DNA of 64,000 nucleotides from NCBI RefSeq assembly GCF_030646165.1, contig NZ_JAUTDO010000006.1, positions 372,001-436,000 on the forward strand, given 5' to 3'. The notes beneath the pieces are model-generated. The model ran no database searches and was not told the DNA's origin. It was given only the letters and a program-made list of their open reading frames with translations. The translations under genes were made by a program, and so were the position numbers. This DNA comes from Conexibacter sp. CPCC 206217 (lineage in GTDB: Bacteria > Actinomycetota > Thermoleophilia > Solirubrobacterales > Solirubrobacteraceae). Below, piece by piece: positions 44,740 through 53,113 of the stretch (position 1 is its first letter; each line of letters begins with the position of its first letter).

Positions 44740-46008
44740 ATGGGCGCGCTTGGCAAGGGCGCGGCGTGGTCACCCCTGCGCCATCGTGCCTTCCGGATCG
44801 TCTGGCTGACGTTCCTGGCCGTCCAGATCGCGAACTGGGCGGAGACGGTCGGCGCCGTCGAGGTGATCTCCGAGCAGTCGTCCTCGACGCTGCTGCTGGC
44901 GCTCGTGCAGACCGCCTCGACGCTGCCGGCGGTGCTGTTCGCGCTGCCGGCCGGCGTCGCCGCCGACATGGTCGACCGCCGCCGCCTCGTGATCGTCCTG
45001 ATCGCGCTGACGGCGTTCGCGATGGCGGTGCTGAGCGGGCTCGTCGCGGGCGACATGGCGTCGCCGGCGGTGGTGCTGGGCCTGACGTTCGCGATGGGCG
45101 CGACGATCGCGATCGCGATCCCGACCTTCGCCGCGCTGATCCAGGACCTCGTGCCGCGCGCCGACATCGCCAACGCGGTCGCGCTGAACGGGATCTCGAT
45201 CAACCTCGCGCGCGTCGTCGGCCCGGCGCTCGCGGGCGGGATCCTGGCGCTGGTCGGCGCGGGCGTGCTGTTCGCGCTGCTGGCGGCGGCGCTGAGCGCG
45301 ATGGCGATCACGCTGCTGACGGCGCCGCGCTCGACGACCCCGCCGCCCGGCAAGGGCGAGCGGATCGGCGACGCGCTGAAGGTCGGGCTGCGCTTCGCGC
45401 GCTCCTCGCGCGAGCTGCAGGTCTGCCTCGTGCGTGGCTTCCTGTTCGTGCTGCCCGCGAGCGCGATGTGGGCGGTGCTGCCGGCCGTCGCGGTCGACAG
45501 CCTGCACCTCGACGCGGCCGCGTTCGGCGGGATCCTCGGTGCGCTCGGCGTCGGCGCGGTGCTCGGCGCGCAGGTGCTGCCGCACGTGCGCGCCCGCTTC
45601 GGGCTGGAGCCGCTGATCCTCTGCGGCAGCGTCTACGCCGCCGTCAACCTGCTCGTGCTCGGGCTCGTGCACGTGACCGCGATCGTGGTCGTCTCGCTCG
45701 TGCTGACGGGCGTCGCCTGGATGGCCGTCGTCTCGTCGCTGCAGACGGCGGCGCAGCTGGCGGCGCGCACGAGAGTGCGCGGGCGGGCGCTGTCGATCTA
45801 CCAGCTCGTCTTCCAGGGCGGGATGTCGGGCGGCAGCGCGATCTGGGGCGTCGTGGCGCAGATGGCGGGGTTGCGCCCCGCGCTGCTGGTCGCGGCCTGC
45901 GGCCTGCTCGCGACGCTGCTGGCGCGCCACCGCTGGCCGCTGGCGCACGCGGCCGAGGTGATCACGGTCGGCCGCGCGGCGCCGGCCGGGGACGCGGCCG
46001 CGAAGTGA
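44740..46008 (+). CDS. MFS transporter (EntS-like, MFS_3)
   Basis: 422 aa with twelve hydrophobic segments. The start MGALGKGAAWSPLRHRAFRIVWLTFLAVQIANWAETV is typical of the MFS_3/DUF894 group, which includes the enterobactin exporter EntS. The motif between helices 2 and 3 is AGVAADMVDRRRLV. Group members are mostly exporters, so it may expel a toxic substrate or intermediate. It is cotranscribed with the oxoacid and aldehyde dehydrogenases and overlaps the TSUP gene (GTGA). Confidence 0.83.
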   Translation: MGALGKGAAWSPLRHRAFRIVWLTFLAVQIANWAETVGAVEVISEQSSSTLLLALVQTASTLPAVLFALPAGVAADMVDRRRLVIVLIALTAFAMAVLSGLVAGDMASPAVVLGLTFAMGATIAIAIPTFAALIQDLVPRADIANAVALNGISINLARVVGPALAGGILALVGAGVLFALLAAALSAMAITLLTAPRSTTPPPGKGERIGDALKVGLRFARSSRELQVCLVRGFLFVLPASAMWAVLPAVAVDSLHLDAAAFGGILGALGVGAVLGAQVLPHVRARFGLEPLILCGSVYAAVNLLVLGLVHVTAIVVVSLVLTGVAWMAVVSSLQTAAQLAARTRVRGRALSIYQLVFQGGMSGGSAIWGVVAQMAGLRPALLVAACGLLATLLARHRWPLAHAAEVITVGRAAPAGDAAAK

Positions 46009-46760
46009 CGCTGCTGGAGGCGATCGCGGTGCTGCTGGCCGGGGTCGCGGCGGGGACGGTCAACGCCGTCGTCGGCAGCGGCACGCTCGTGACGTTCCCG
46101 GTCCTGCTGGCGGTCGGCTTCGCGCCGGTGACGGCGAACGTCTCGAACACGGTCGGGCTCGTGCCGGGGTCGCTGTCGGCCGTCTGGGGCTATCGCAAGG
46201 AGCTCGCCGGCCAGCGCAGGCGGATGGTCCGCTACGGGCTCGCGTCGCTGCTGGGCGGGTCGATCGGCGCGGCGCTGCTGTTCGCGCTGCCGGAGTCGGC
46301 GTTCGAGGCGATCGTGCCGGTGATGATCGCGATAGCGCTGCTGCTGGTGATCTTCCAGCCGCGGATCGCGCGCTGGCTGGCCGCGCGCAGGCCTGCGCAC
46401 GCTTCGCCCGACGGCGGCACGGGATCGGCCGTGCTGACGGTCGGTTCGGGCGTCTACGGCGGCTACTTCGGCGCGGGGCAGGGGATCCTGCTGATCGCGA
46501 TCCTCGGGCTCACGCTCGACGACGAGCTGCACCGCGTCGTGGCGCTGAAGAACGTCTGCGCGGGGCTCGTCAACCTGATCGCCGGGATCGTCTTCATCCT
46601 GGTCGCGGACGTCGACTGGCGGGTGGTCGCGTTGATCGCCGTCGGCTCGACGGCGGGCGGTCTGCTGGGCGCGCGGATCGGCCGCCGCCTGCCGGCGCCA
46701 GCTTTGCGCGTCGTGATCGTGCTGGTGGGGATCGCGGCTATGCTGCAACTGCTGACGTGA
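46005..46760 (+). CDS. TauE/SafE (TSUP) family membrane transporter
   Basis: 251 aa with about eight membrane helices: GTVNAVVGSGTLVTFPVLLAVGFAPVTANVSNTVGLVPGS in the first TSUP repeat, and YGGYFGAGQGILLIAILGL in the second. The family moves anions such as sulfite, sulfoacetate or other organic acids. The GTG start overlaps the MFS stop. It is last in the operon. Together with the MFS gene it suggests ion or acid export linked to catabolism. Confidence 0.83.
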   Translation: MTLLEAIAVLLAGVAAGTVNAVVGSGTLVTFPVLLAVGFAPVTANVSNTVGLVPGSLSAVWGYRKELAGQRRRMVRYGLASLLGGSIGAALLFALPESAFEAIVPVMIAIALLLVIFQPRIARWLAARRPAHASPDGGTGSAVLTVGSGVYGGYFGAGQGILLIAILGLTLDDELHRVVALKNVCAGLVNLIAGIVFILVADVDWRVVALIAVGSTAGGLLGARIGRRLPAPALRVVIVLVGIAAMLQLLT

Positions 46761-46840
46761 GGCGCTGTTCAGACCCCTTTCCGGGGAGACTGCGGCGCCC
46801 GTCGGCGCGGTCGCGAGGAGTGTCTTTATGAGCCGTTCGC

Positions 46841-46870
46841 TTGACTGCGCTCCCTCGCTCCCTGTATAAG
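46841..46870 (+). promoter_or_regulatory. promoter of the ABC-transporter operon
   Basis: TTGACT (46841-46846), 18-base spacer, TATAAG (46865-46870), directly before the first LacI-type operator. It is the strongest consensus promoter I see in the window. Confidence 0.75.
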
Positions 46871-46871
46871 T

Positions 46872-46917
46872 GCAAACGATTGTGGCGGCGCTCGACCGGA
46901 GCACTGCAAACGATTGC
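46872..46917 (+). promoter_or_regulatory. two LacI-type operators
   Basis: GCAAACGATTGT (46872-46883) and GCAAACGATTGC (46906-46917), 34 bases apart centre-to-centre, between the promoter and the ABC ATPase gene. The first covers the expected transcription start. Confidence 0.78.
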
Positions 46918-46940
46918 TTAGGAGAGAGTGGAGCCATTCG

Positions 46941-47810
46941 ATGCTCAAACGAGCTGTGGCAGAAGAGCTGACGGGTGATGCGGTCGATGGCGCCCGCGAC
47001 GACATGACCGACGCACCGTTGATCGCGGCGCATCACGTGACCGCGAGCTACGACAACAAGCGCGCGGGTACGCGCCTGACGGCGTTGCGCGACGTCTCGC
47101 TGGAGATCAGAAGGGGCGAGTTCATCGCGATCGTCGGACCGTCCGGCTGTGGCAAGACGACGTTCATCAACATGATCGCCGGCTTCGTCAAGCCGATGGA
47201 GGGCGAGGTGCTCGTCCGCGGCCTGCCGGTCAAGGGGCCCGGCTCCGACCGCGCGATGGTGTTCCAGGACTACGCGCTGCTGCCGTGGCGCACGGTCGAG
47301 CGCAACGTCATGTTCGCGCTGGAGAACCACCGCGGCGGTGACAAGGAGCACAACAAGCGCCGCGTCGCGGAGACGATCGGGCTGGTCGGCCTGACCGGCT
47401 TCGAGAACTCGTATCCGTACGAGCTGTCGGGCGGCATGCGCCAGCGCGTCGGGATCGCTCGCGCACTCGCGTGCGATCCCGAGATCCTGCTGATGGACGA
47501 GCCGTTCGGCGCCGTCGACGCGATGACGCGCGAGGCGATGCAGGCCGAGCTGGAGGCGATCATCGGCAAGACCGGGCAGACCGTCGTCTTCATCACGCAC
47601 TCGATCGACGAGGCGATCACGCTTGCCGATCGCGTCGTCGTCGTGTCGAGTCGTCCGGGCAGGATCCGCGAGGTGATCGACGTCGACCTCCCGCGCTCGC
47701 GGTTCGAGGACGAGGTCAAGCTGATGCCCCGCTTCTCGGAGCTGCGTGAGCATCTCTGGAACCTGTTCAGAGCCGAGGCGCTCGGCGCCAAGAGCGAGGA
47801 GGCCGCCTGA
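46941..47810 (+). CDS. ABC transporter ATPase (NitT/TauT family)
   Basis: 289 aa. Walker A is GPSGCGKTT, the Q-loop is FQDYALLPWRTVERN, the signature is LSGGMRQR, Walker B is LLMDEPFGAVD and the H-loop is ITHSIDEA. The pattern is that of SsuB/TauB/NrtD ATPases for sulfonate, taurine, nitrate or pyrimidine-precursor uptake. The ATG at 46941 is preferred to the upstream ATG at 46914, which overlaps the second operator. TGATG overlap with the permease gene. Confidence 0.9.
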   Translation: MLKRAVAEELTGDAVDGARDDMTDAPLIAAHHVTASYDNKRAGTRLTALRDVSLEIRRGEFIAIVGPSGCGKTTFINMIAGFVKPMEGEVLVRGLPVKGPGSDRAMVFQDYALLPWRTVERNVMFALENHRGGDKEHNKRRVAETIGLVGLTGFENSYPYELSGGMRQRVGIARALACDPEILLMDEPFGAVDAMTREAMQAELEAIIGKTGQTVVFITHSIDEAITLADRVVVVSSRPGRIREVIDVDLPRSRFEDEVKLMPRFSELREHLWNLFRAEALGAKSEEAA

Positions 47811-48649
47811 TGCCCGCCACGACCGCGATCCCCAGATCGCAGCAGAGCGCGATCGAGAGAATCGAGATCTCGCTCGGCACGCGCATCATGCGCTACAAGA
47901 CGGTCTACATCACGATCGTCAACCTCGCGTGCTTCTTCGTCCTGTGGCAGCTGATCGCCAAGGCCGAGATCGTCAACCCGCTGTTCCTGCCGTCGGCGAC
48001 CGAGACCTTCGACGCGCTCTGGACCGGCTTCAGCGACGGGGTCATCTGGCCGGAGCTGAAGCACTCGCTCATCAACTTCCTCGTCGGCATGGCGATATCG
48101 ATCGCCATCGGCGTGCCCGTCGGCCTGCTGATGGGCGTCAGCAGAGTCGTCGACACCGTCCTCAGCCCCTACGTGTGGGCGATGACGGCGCTGCCGCGCG
48201 TCGCCCTGATCCCCCTGCTGCTGCTGATCCTCGGCTTCGGCAACACGATGCAGCTCGTGATCATCGTGCTGTCGGCCGTCTTCCCGATCATCATCAACTG
48301 CATGGCCGGCGTGAAGACCGTCGAGCCGTCGCTGCTGCGCGCCGGTCGCACCTTCGGCGCAAGTCAGCCGCAGATGTACCTCAAGATCATCCTGCCGTTC
48401 ACGCTGCCCTTCGTCATCTCCGGCATCAACCAGGGCATCGCCCGCGGCCTCGTCGGCATGCTCATCGGTGAGCTGCTCGGCGGCGGCGGCGAGGGCCTCG
48501 GCTACCTGCTGGACAGATCGGCGGATCAGTTCAATTCGGGGCTGCTGTACGGCACGCTGCTGCTGCTCGCAGTGATGTCCGTCGGGCTGGTGCAGTTCAT
48601 GCGCTGGCTCGAACGTCGCGTCGCGCCCTGGCGTGAAGTCGCCCGGTGA
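47810..48649 (+). CDS. ABC transporter permease (NitT/TauT family)
   Basis: 279 aa, about six membrane helices. The EAA-type cytoplasmic loop is AGRTFGASQPQMYLKIILPFTLPFVISGINQGIARGL. It forms the membrane channel with the ATPase encoded just before it. N-terminal residues 1-30 are cytoplasmic. The substrate is not predictable from the permease. Confidence 0.9.
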   Translation: MPATTAIPRSQQSAIERIEISLGTRIMRYKTVYITIVNLACFFVLWQLIAKAEIVNPLFLPSATETFDALWTGFSDGVIWPELKHSLINFLVGMAISIAIGVPVGLLMGVSRVVDTVLSPYVWAMTALPRVALIPLLLLILGFGNTMQLVIIVLSAVFPIIINCMAGVKTVEPSLLRAGRTFGASQPQMYLKIILPFTLPFVISGINQGIARGLVGMLIGELLGGGGEGLGYLLDRSADQFNSGLLYGTLLLLAVMSVGLVQFMRWLERRVAPWREVAR

Positions 48650-48692
48650 AGTACGTCGTTCCATCGTTTCAACCGAAGGAATGGGAGAGAGA

Positions 48693-49802
48693 ATGCTGAA
48701 GACCTGGAAGGCGCTCGTCGCTGCCCTCCTGCTGCCGTTGATGGCCGTCGCGCTGATCGCGTGCGGGAGCAGCTCCGACGACGATTCGTCGTCGGCATCG
48801 ACCGCGGCGGACACCACCGCTGCCGCCGAGACGCCCGCTGCGAGAGCTGACGGCATCGACGTCGCGAAGGTGAAGAAGGACCTCACCGTCGGCGTCGACA
48901 ACCCGTACTACCTTTTCCACGAAGACATAATCATCGCCCAGGAGAAGGGTTACTTCAGAGAGTACGGAATCGACAACGTCAGAATCGTCGAGACCGAGAA
49001 CCCGCTGCCCCCGCTGATCGGCGGCTCGCTGGACTTCATGCTCTACGACACGGACACGACGATGGCGGCCGCGGCCAAGTCCGGCACGACGCTGCCGTAT
49101 CTGGCGGTCTACCTCGGCGGCGAGGCGAACATCCTCGGCGTCGGCAAGGACATCAAGACCCCCGAGGACCTCAAGGGCAAGACGATCACGGGCGGTCAGT
49201 TCGACTCCCGCAACGACTTCCTGATCAGACAGCTGCTGAGAGAGAACGGCATCGACCCGGACAAGGACGTCAAGATCGTCTCCACCGGCGGCCAGTCCAA
49301 CGAGCGCCTGCAGGCGGTCATCGCCGGCACGGTCGACGGCGCCAGCCTCCAGCTGCGTCACCGCAAGCTGCTCGAGGACGAGGGCGGCCAGTTCCTGTTC
49401 GAGAGAACCGACAGAGTCCCGCAGGTCGGCTGGTCCGCCTCGCCGGACATGGCGAAGGATCCCGACACGATGGCCGCGTTCCTCGCCGCGACGCTGAGAG
49501 CGCGCCAGTTCATCACCGACCAGGCGAACAAGGACGAGGTCCTCTCGATCATCAGAGACAAGGGCTTCGACCTGCCGGCCGACTACATCGCGGCGTACCC
49601 GGACGAGAACAACACCGAGTACCACGTCGTCGACGGCGGCTTCGACCCGGCCGACATGGACAGATTCGTCGATCAGCAGATCGAGCTCAGAATCATCCCG
49701 GCGGGTACGGACTGGCGCGACATGGTCGACCTCGAGCCGCTCTGGACCGCCCAGAGAGAGCTCGGCATCCCGCTCAACCCGGACCCCGCGAGCGTGAGAT
49801 GA
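48693..49802 (+). CDS. ABC substrate-binding lipoprotein (NitT/TauT family)
   Basis: 369 aa. The lipoprotein signal (ALLLPLMAVALIACGSS) has a lipobox Cys, then a Ser/Asp/Thr linker and an NMT1/SsuA-like fold (LTVGVDNPYYLFHEDIIIAQEKGYFREYGID, LIGGSLDFMLYDTDTTMAAA, ITGGQFDSRNDFLIRQLLRENGIDPDKDVKIV). The start is the ATG at 48693 after GGGAGAGAG. Thirteen of its nineteen arginines are AGA. It binds the transported solute outside the membrane. The TGA overlaps the next ATG. SsuA-type binders also take up thiamine precursors, nitrate and aromatic acids. Confidence 0.9.
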   Translation: MLKTWKALVAALLLPLMAVALIACGSSSDDDSSSASTAADTTAAAETPAARADGIDVAKVKKDLTVGVDNPYYLFHEDIIIAQEKGYFREYGIDNVRIVETENPLPPLIGGSLDFMLYDTDTTMAAAAKSGTTLPYLAVYLGGEANILGVGKDIKTPEDLKGKTITGGQFDSRNDFLIRQLLRENGIDPDKDVKIVSTGGQSNERLQAVIAGTVDGASLQLRHRKLLEDEGGQFLFERTDRVPQVGWSASPDMAKDPDTMAAFLAATLRARQFITDQANKDEVLSIIRDKGFDLPADYIAAYPDENNTEYHVVDGGFDPADMDRFVDQQIELRIIPAGTDWRDMVDLEPLWTAQRELGIPLNPDPASVR

Positions 49803-50986
49803 CACACGGGACGGCGAGTGCCCGTGGCCTGAAGCTGCTTGCCCACCATGACCTCGGCGGCTGCGGCGACGGGATGCAGGTCCAGCGCGAAGGCGATGCG
49901 CTCTATGTCGGTCACACGGGCACCAGCCGGGCCGGCACGTCGATTCTCGACGTGTCGGACCCGGGCCGTCCCAGGCTGGTGACGCAGTGGCCAGCTCCCT
50001 CGAACGCCCACGCCCACAAGGTGCAGGTGGCCGACGGGCTGCTGCTGACCAACCACGAGTCGTACCCGATGGGCCGCCCGCCGCAGGAGCCGTTCCGCGG
50101 CGGGCTGGCGATCTACAGCCTCGACGACCCGTTCGACCCTCAGCAGATCGGCTTCTGGGACGCGGGCGGGCGCGGGGTGCACCGGATCGTCTGGACGGGC
50201 GGCCGCTACGCCCACATGTCCGCGCGACCGGACGGCTTCAACGACCGCATCTGGGTCGTCGTCGACCTGATCGACCCGGCCAATCCGGTCGAGGCCGCGC
50301 GCTGGTGGTGGCCCGGGCAGAACGTCGGCGCCGGCGAGCAGCCGACGTGGCCGGAGGGCGAGCGCTACGCGGCGCATCACGCGCTGCTGGACGGCGACCT
50401 CGCCTACCTCGGCTACGACGACGCCAACATGGTCGTGCTCGACGTCTCCGACATGACGCAGCCCAGGCAGGTCGAGCACGTCGTCTGGGGCGGCGGCTCG
50501 ACCCATACCTGCATGCCGCTGCCGGGCCGCAGACTCGTCGTCGTCACCGACGAGCAGCAGACCGACGGCCCGCACGCGCCGCAGCGCGACATCCACCTGA
50601 TCGACGTCGCGCAGCGGGGCGCCGCGAGGGTGCTCGGCACGCTCCCGCGCCCCGACGCGTCGTTCGACGCACAGCCGATGCGCTTCGGTCCGCACAACTT
50701 CCACGAGAACCGCGTCGGCTCCTACCGCAGCGAGCGGCTCGTGTTCGCGACCTGGTTCAACGCCGGCGTGCGCGTCTACGACCTCGCCGACCCGGCGAAC
50801 CCGGTCGAGGTGGCGCACTGGGTCTCCGACCCGCCCGAGGGCCAGGCCGCCCCGGCGAGCAACGACCTGTGGGTCGATCATCAGGGACTGATCTGGGTGA
50901 CCGACCGCCACAGCGGCGGGCTCTGCGTGCTGGAGCCCGACGACGAGCTGGCCGCACTGATGCGCGCAGCCGCGCTGCCGGCGTAG
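49799..50986 (+). CDS. LVIVD-repeat beta-propeller protein
   Basis: 395 aa. Repeated strands such as GTSILDVSDPGRPRLV, NMVVLDVSDMTQPRQVEH, IHLIDVAQRG and VRVYDLADPANPVEVAHW are LVIVD-type propeller blades, distantly like selenium-binding protein. Conserved His residues (NAHAHKVQ, GRGVHRIVW, AAHHALL, STHTC, GPHNFHEN) sit at blade edges and could bind a metal. No signal peptide. The reaction, if any, is unknown. It is coupled by ATGA to the binding-protein gene, so it should act on the imported compound. Confidence 0.75.
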   Translation: MTHGTASARGLKLLAHHDLGGCGDGMQVQREGDALYVGHTGTSRAGTSILDVSDPGRPRLVTQWPAPSNAHAHKVQVADGLLLTNHESYPMGRPPQEPFRGGLAIYSLDDPFDPQQIGFWDAGGRGVHRIVWTGGRYAHMSARPDGFNDRIWVVVDLIDPANPVEAARWWWPGQNVGAGEQPTWPEGERYAAHHALLDGDLAYLGYDDANMVVLDVSDMTQPRQVEHVVWGGGSTHTCMPLPGRRLVVVTDEQQTDGPHAPQRDIHLIDVAQRGAARVLGTLPRPDASFDAQPMRFGPHNFHENRVGSYRSERLVFATWFNAGVRVYDLADPANPVEVAHWVSDPPEGQAAPASNDLWVDHQGLIWVTDRHSGGLCVLEPDDELAALMRAAALPA

Positions 50987-51023
50987 CCCGACCCGACGAC
51001 AACTCGAGAGGAGGTGGTCGACG

Positions 51024-52082
51024 ATGCCCGACGCACGCGTCCAGGCCGCGATCGACAACTGGGGTCCCCGTTTCATCACGAACGGGGTCGACTACAACGT
51101 GTTCGTGCGCACGACGCGCGGACTCGAGCACTGGGAGGACTGGCTCGACGCCTGGTCCGGCGCCGCCGAGGTCCACCTCGAGATCGCCGCGCAGGCCGAG
51201 GCCGCCGGCCACGCGCTGACCGCCGGCGAGGCGTACGTCTCGGCCGCGACCTGCTTTCACTTCGCGAAGTTCGTGTGGGTCGTCGACGCCGAGAAGAACC
51301 GTGCCACGACGCGCCGCGCGATCGACGCGCTCGCGCGCGCCCACCGGCTGCTGGACCCGACCGCCGAGCGCTTGGAGGTCCCGTTCGAGGGCACGACGCT
51401 GGCCGCCAACCTGCGCCACCCCACCGGCGTGCAGCGCGCGCCGCTCGTCGTGCTGATCCCGGGCCTGGACTCGACCAAGGAGGAGTTCTTCGGCTGGGAG
51501 AACGTCTTTCTGCAGCGCGGCATCGCGACGCTCTCGTTCGACGGGCCGGGCCAGGGGGAGAGCGGGTTCGAGCTGCCGATCCGCCACGACTACGACGTCC
51601 CCGTCGGCGCGCTGCTGGACCACGTCGCCGACCGCACCGACCTCGACCACGACCGCATCGGCGCCGTCGGCGTCTCGATGGGCGGCTACTACGCGCCGCG
51701 CGCGGCCGCGTTCGAGAAGCGCATCAAGGCGGTCGCCGGCATCAGCGGCCCGTACACGATGGGCTCCAACTGGGACGACCTGCCGAACGTCACGCGCGAG
51801 ACGCTGATGCACCACACGCACGCGGCGGACCACGACGAGGCGCGCGAGCGGACGCTGAAGCTCGACCTGACCGGCGTCGCGGAGCTGATCGACCAGCCGT
51901 CGCTGATCCTCACCGGCAAGCTCGACCGGCTCATACCGTGGGAGCAGACGAAGCGGATCGCCGACGAGGCGCAGGACTCGACCTGGGTCCTGTTCGACGA
52001 CGGCACCCACGTCTGCAACAACGTGCCGTACAAGTACCGCAACCTCGTCGGCGACTGGACGCAGGAGCAGCTGGGCCGATGA
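51024..52082 (+). CDS. alpha/beta hydrolase, pseudooxynicotine-hydrolase/FrsA-like
   Basis: 352 aa. A 120-residue helical N-terminal part precedes the alpha/beta-hydrolase core: LIPGLDSTKEEFFGWENVFLQRGIATLSFDGPGQGES, the nucleophile elbow GVSMGGYY, Asp in LTGKLDRLIP and His in DGTHVCNN. This is the layout of 2,6-dihydroxypseudooxynicotine hydrolase, a C-C bond hydrolase of nicotine breakdown, and of the DUF1100/FrsA family. AGAGGAGGTGG ribosome site. ATGA overlap with the next gene. The substrate is inferred only to be a carbonyl compound. Confidence 0.8.
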   Translation: MPDARVQAAIDNWGPRFITNGVDYNVFVRTTRGLEHWEDWLDAWSGAAEVHLEIAAQAEAAGHALTAGEAYVSAATCFHFAKFVWVVDAEKNRATTRRAIDALARAHRLLDPTAERLEVPFEGTTLAANLRHPTGVQRAPLVVLIPGLDSTKEEFFGWENVFLQRGIATLSFDGPGQGESGFELPIRHDYDVPVGALLDHVADRTDLDHDRIGAVGVSMGGYYAPRAAAFEKRIKAVAGISGPYTMGSNWDDLPNVTRETLMHHTHAADHDEARERTLKLDLTGVAELIDQPSLILTGKLDRLIPWEQTKRIADEAQDSTWVLFDDGTHVCNNVPYKYRNLVGDWTQEQLGR

Positions 52083-53113
52083 CGTTCCCCGGGGTGGCGA
52101 TCGTCGGGACCGGCAGATGGGGCGAGCGGATCGCCGCGGCGGCGCAGCGCGCCGGCATGCCGCTGGTCACCTGCTTCAGTCGCGACGAGGCGCGGCGCGC
52201 GGCGTTCGCGGAGCGCTTCGGCTGCGCGCCCGCCCCGTCGCTGGAGGCGGCGCTGGAGCATCCGGAGGTGCGCGGCGTGCTGTTGGTCTCGCCCAACGAC
52301 GTGCACGAGGAGCAGACGCTGCTGTGCGCGCAGCGCGGCCTGCACGTGTTCGTCGAGAAGCCGATCGCCGACACCGTCGCGGCCGGCGAGCGGATGCGCG
52401 ACGCCTGCTTGGCGGCCGGCGTGACGCTGATGGTCGGGCATTCGTTCCGGCGCTTGGGCGCGGCGCGGCGCGTCGGCGAGCTGATCGCGGAGGGCGCGCT
52501 CGGGCAGGTCGTGCTGGCGGAGGCGAACCTGTCGCTGCCGGGCGCCTTCCCGCCCAGCGCCTGGCGCGCGCACCGCGCCCGCAACCCGGGCGGGCCGCTG
52601 ATGCAGCTCGGCATCCACCACGTCGACACGCTCGCCTCGTGGCTCGGCGCGCCGGTCGGCTCCAGCGGCGCTTTCAAGCACCTCGCAGCGAACGCCGACA
52701 TCGACGACGTCGGCGTCGTGACGGTCGAGTACGCGGGCGGCGCGCTCGCGTCCGTGACGGGCTCGTACGTCTCGCCGAAGACGTTCTCGCTGCGCCTGTT
52801 CGGGACCGAGGCCGTGCTCGACTACCACGCCGACTTCTCGATCTGGCCCGACGCCGAGCTGATGGACGCGGTCACGACGCTGACGCTCGGCGGCGCGCCG
52901 GTCGAGTTCGCCGAGCGCGACATGCTCGCCGACGAGCTGACCGAGTTCGCCCGTTGCATCGCGGACGGCGTCGCGCCGGAGACCGATGCCGAGGTCGGCA
53001 TCGCCGCGCTGCGAACGATCCGCGAGGCGGTCGATTCCGCGGCCTGCGGCCTTGAATCGATTGGAAGAACTCGCCCAGGGGCTCCTTCTTCCATCCAGGA
53101 GATCAACCGATGA
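52079..53113 (+). CDS. Gfo/Idh/MocA-family oxidoreductase
   Basis: 344 aa. The Rossmann motif is VAIVGTGRWGERIAAAAQRAG, and the family motif is VFVEKPIADTVAAGERM. A substrate-side segment MQLGIHHVDTLASWLG follows. Members oxidise or reduce sugars, inositols and other carbonyls with NAD(P). It is coupled by four-base overlaps to the hydrolase before and the M24 gene after. The specific substrate is unknown. Confidence 0.85.
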   Translation: MTFPGVAIVGTGRWGERIAAAAQRAGMPLVTCFSRDEARRAAFAERFGCAPAPSLEAALEHPEVRGVLLVSPNDVHEEQTLLCAQRGLHVFVEKPIADTVAAGERMRDACLAAGVTLMVGHSFRRLGAARRVGELIAEGALGQVVLAEANLSLPGAFPPSAWRAHRARNPGGPLMQLGIHHVDTLASWLGAPVGSSGAFKHLAANADIDDVGVVTVEYAGGALASVTGSYVSPKTFSLRLFGTEAVLDYHADFSIWPDAELMDAVTTLTLGGAPVEFAERDMLADELTEFARCIADGVAPETDAEVGIAALRTIREAVDSAACGLESIGRTRPGAPSSIQEINR

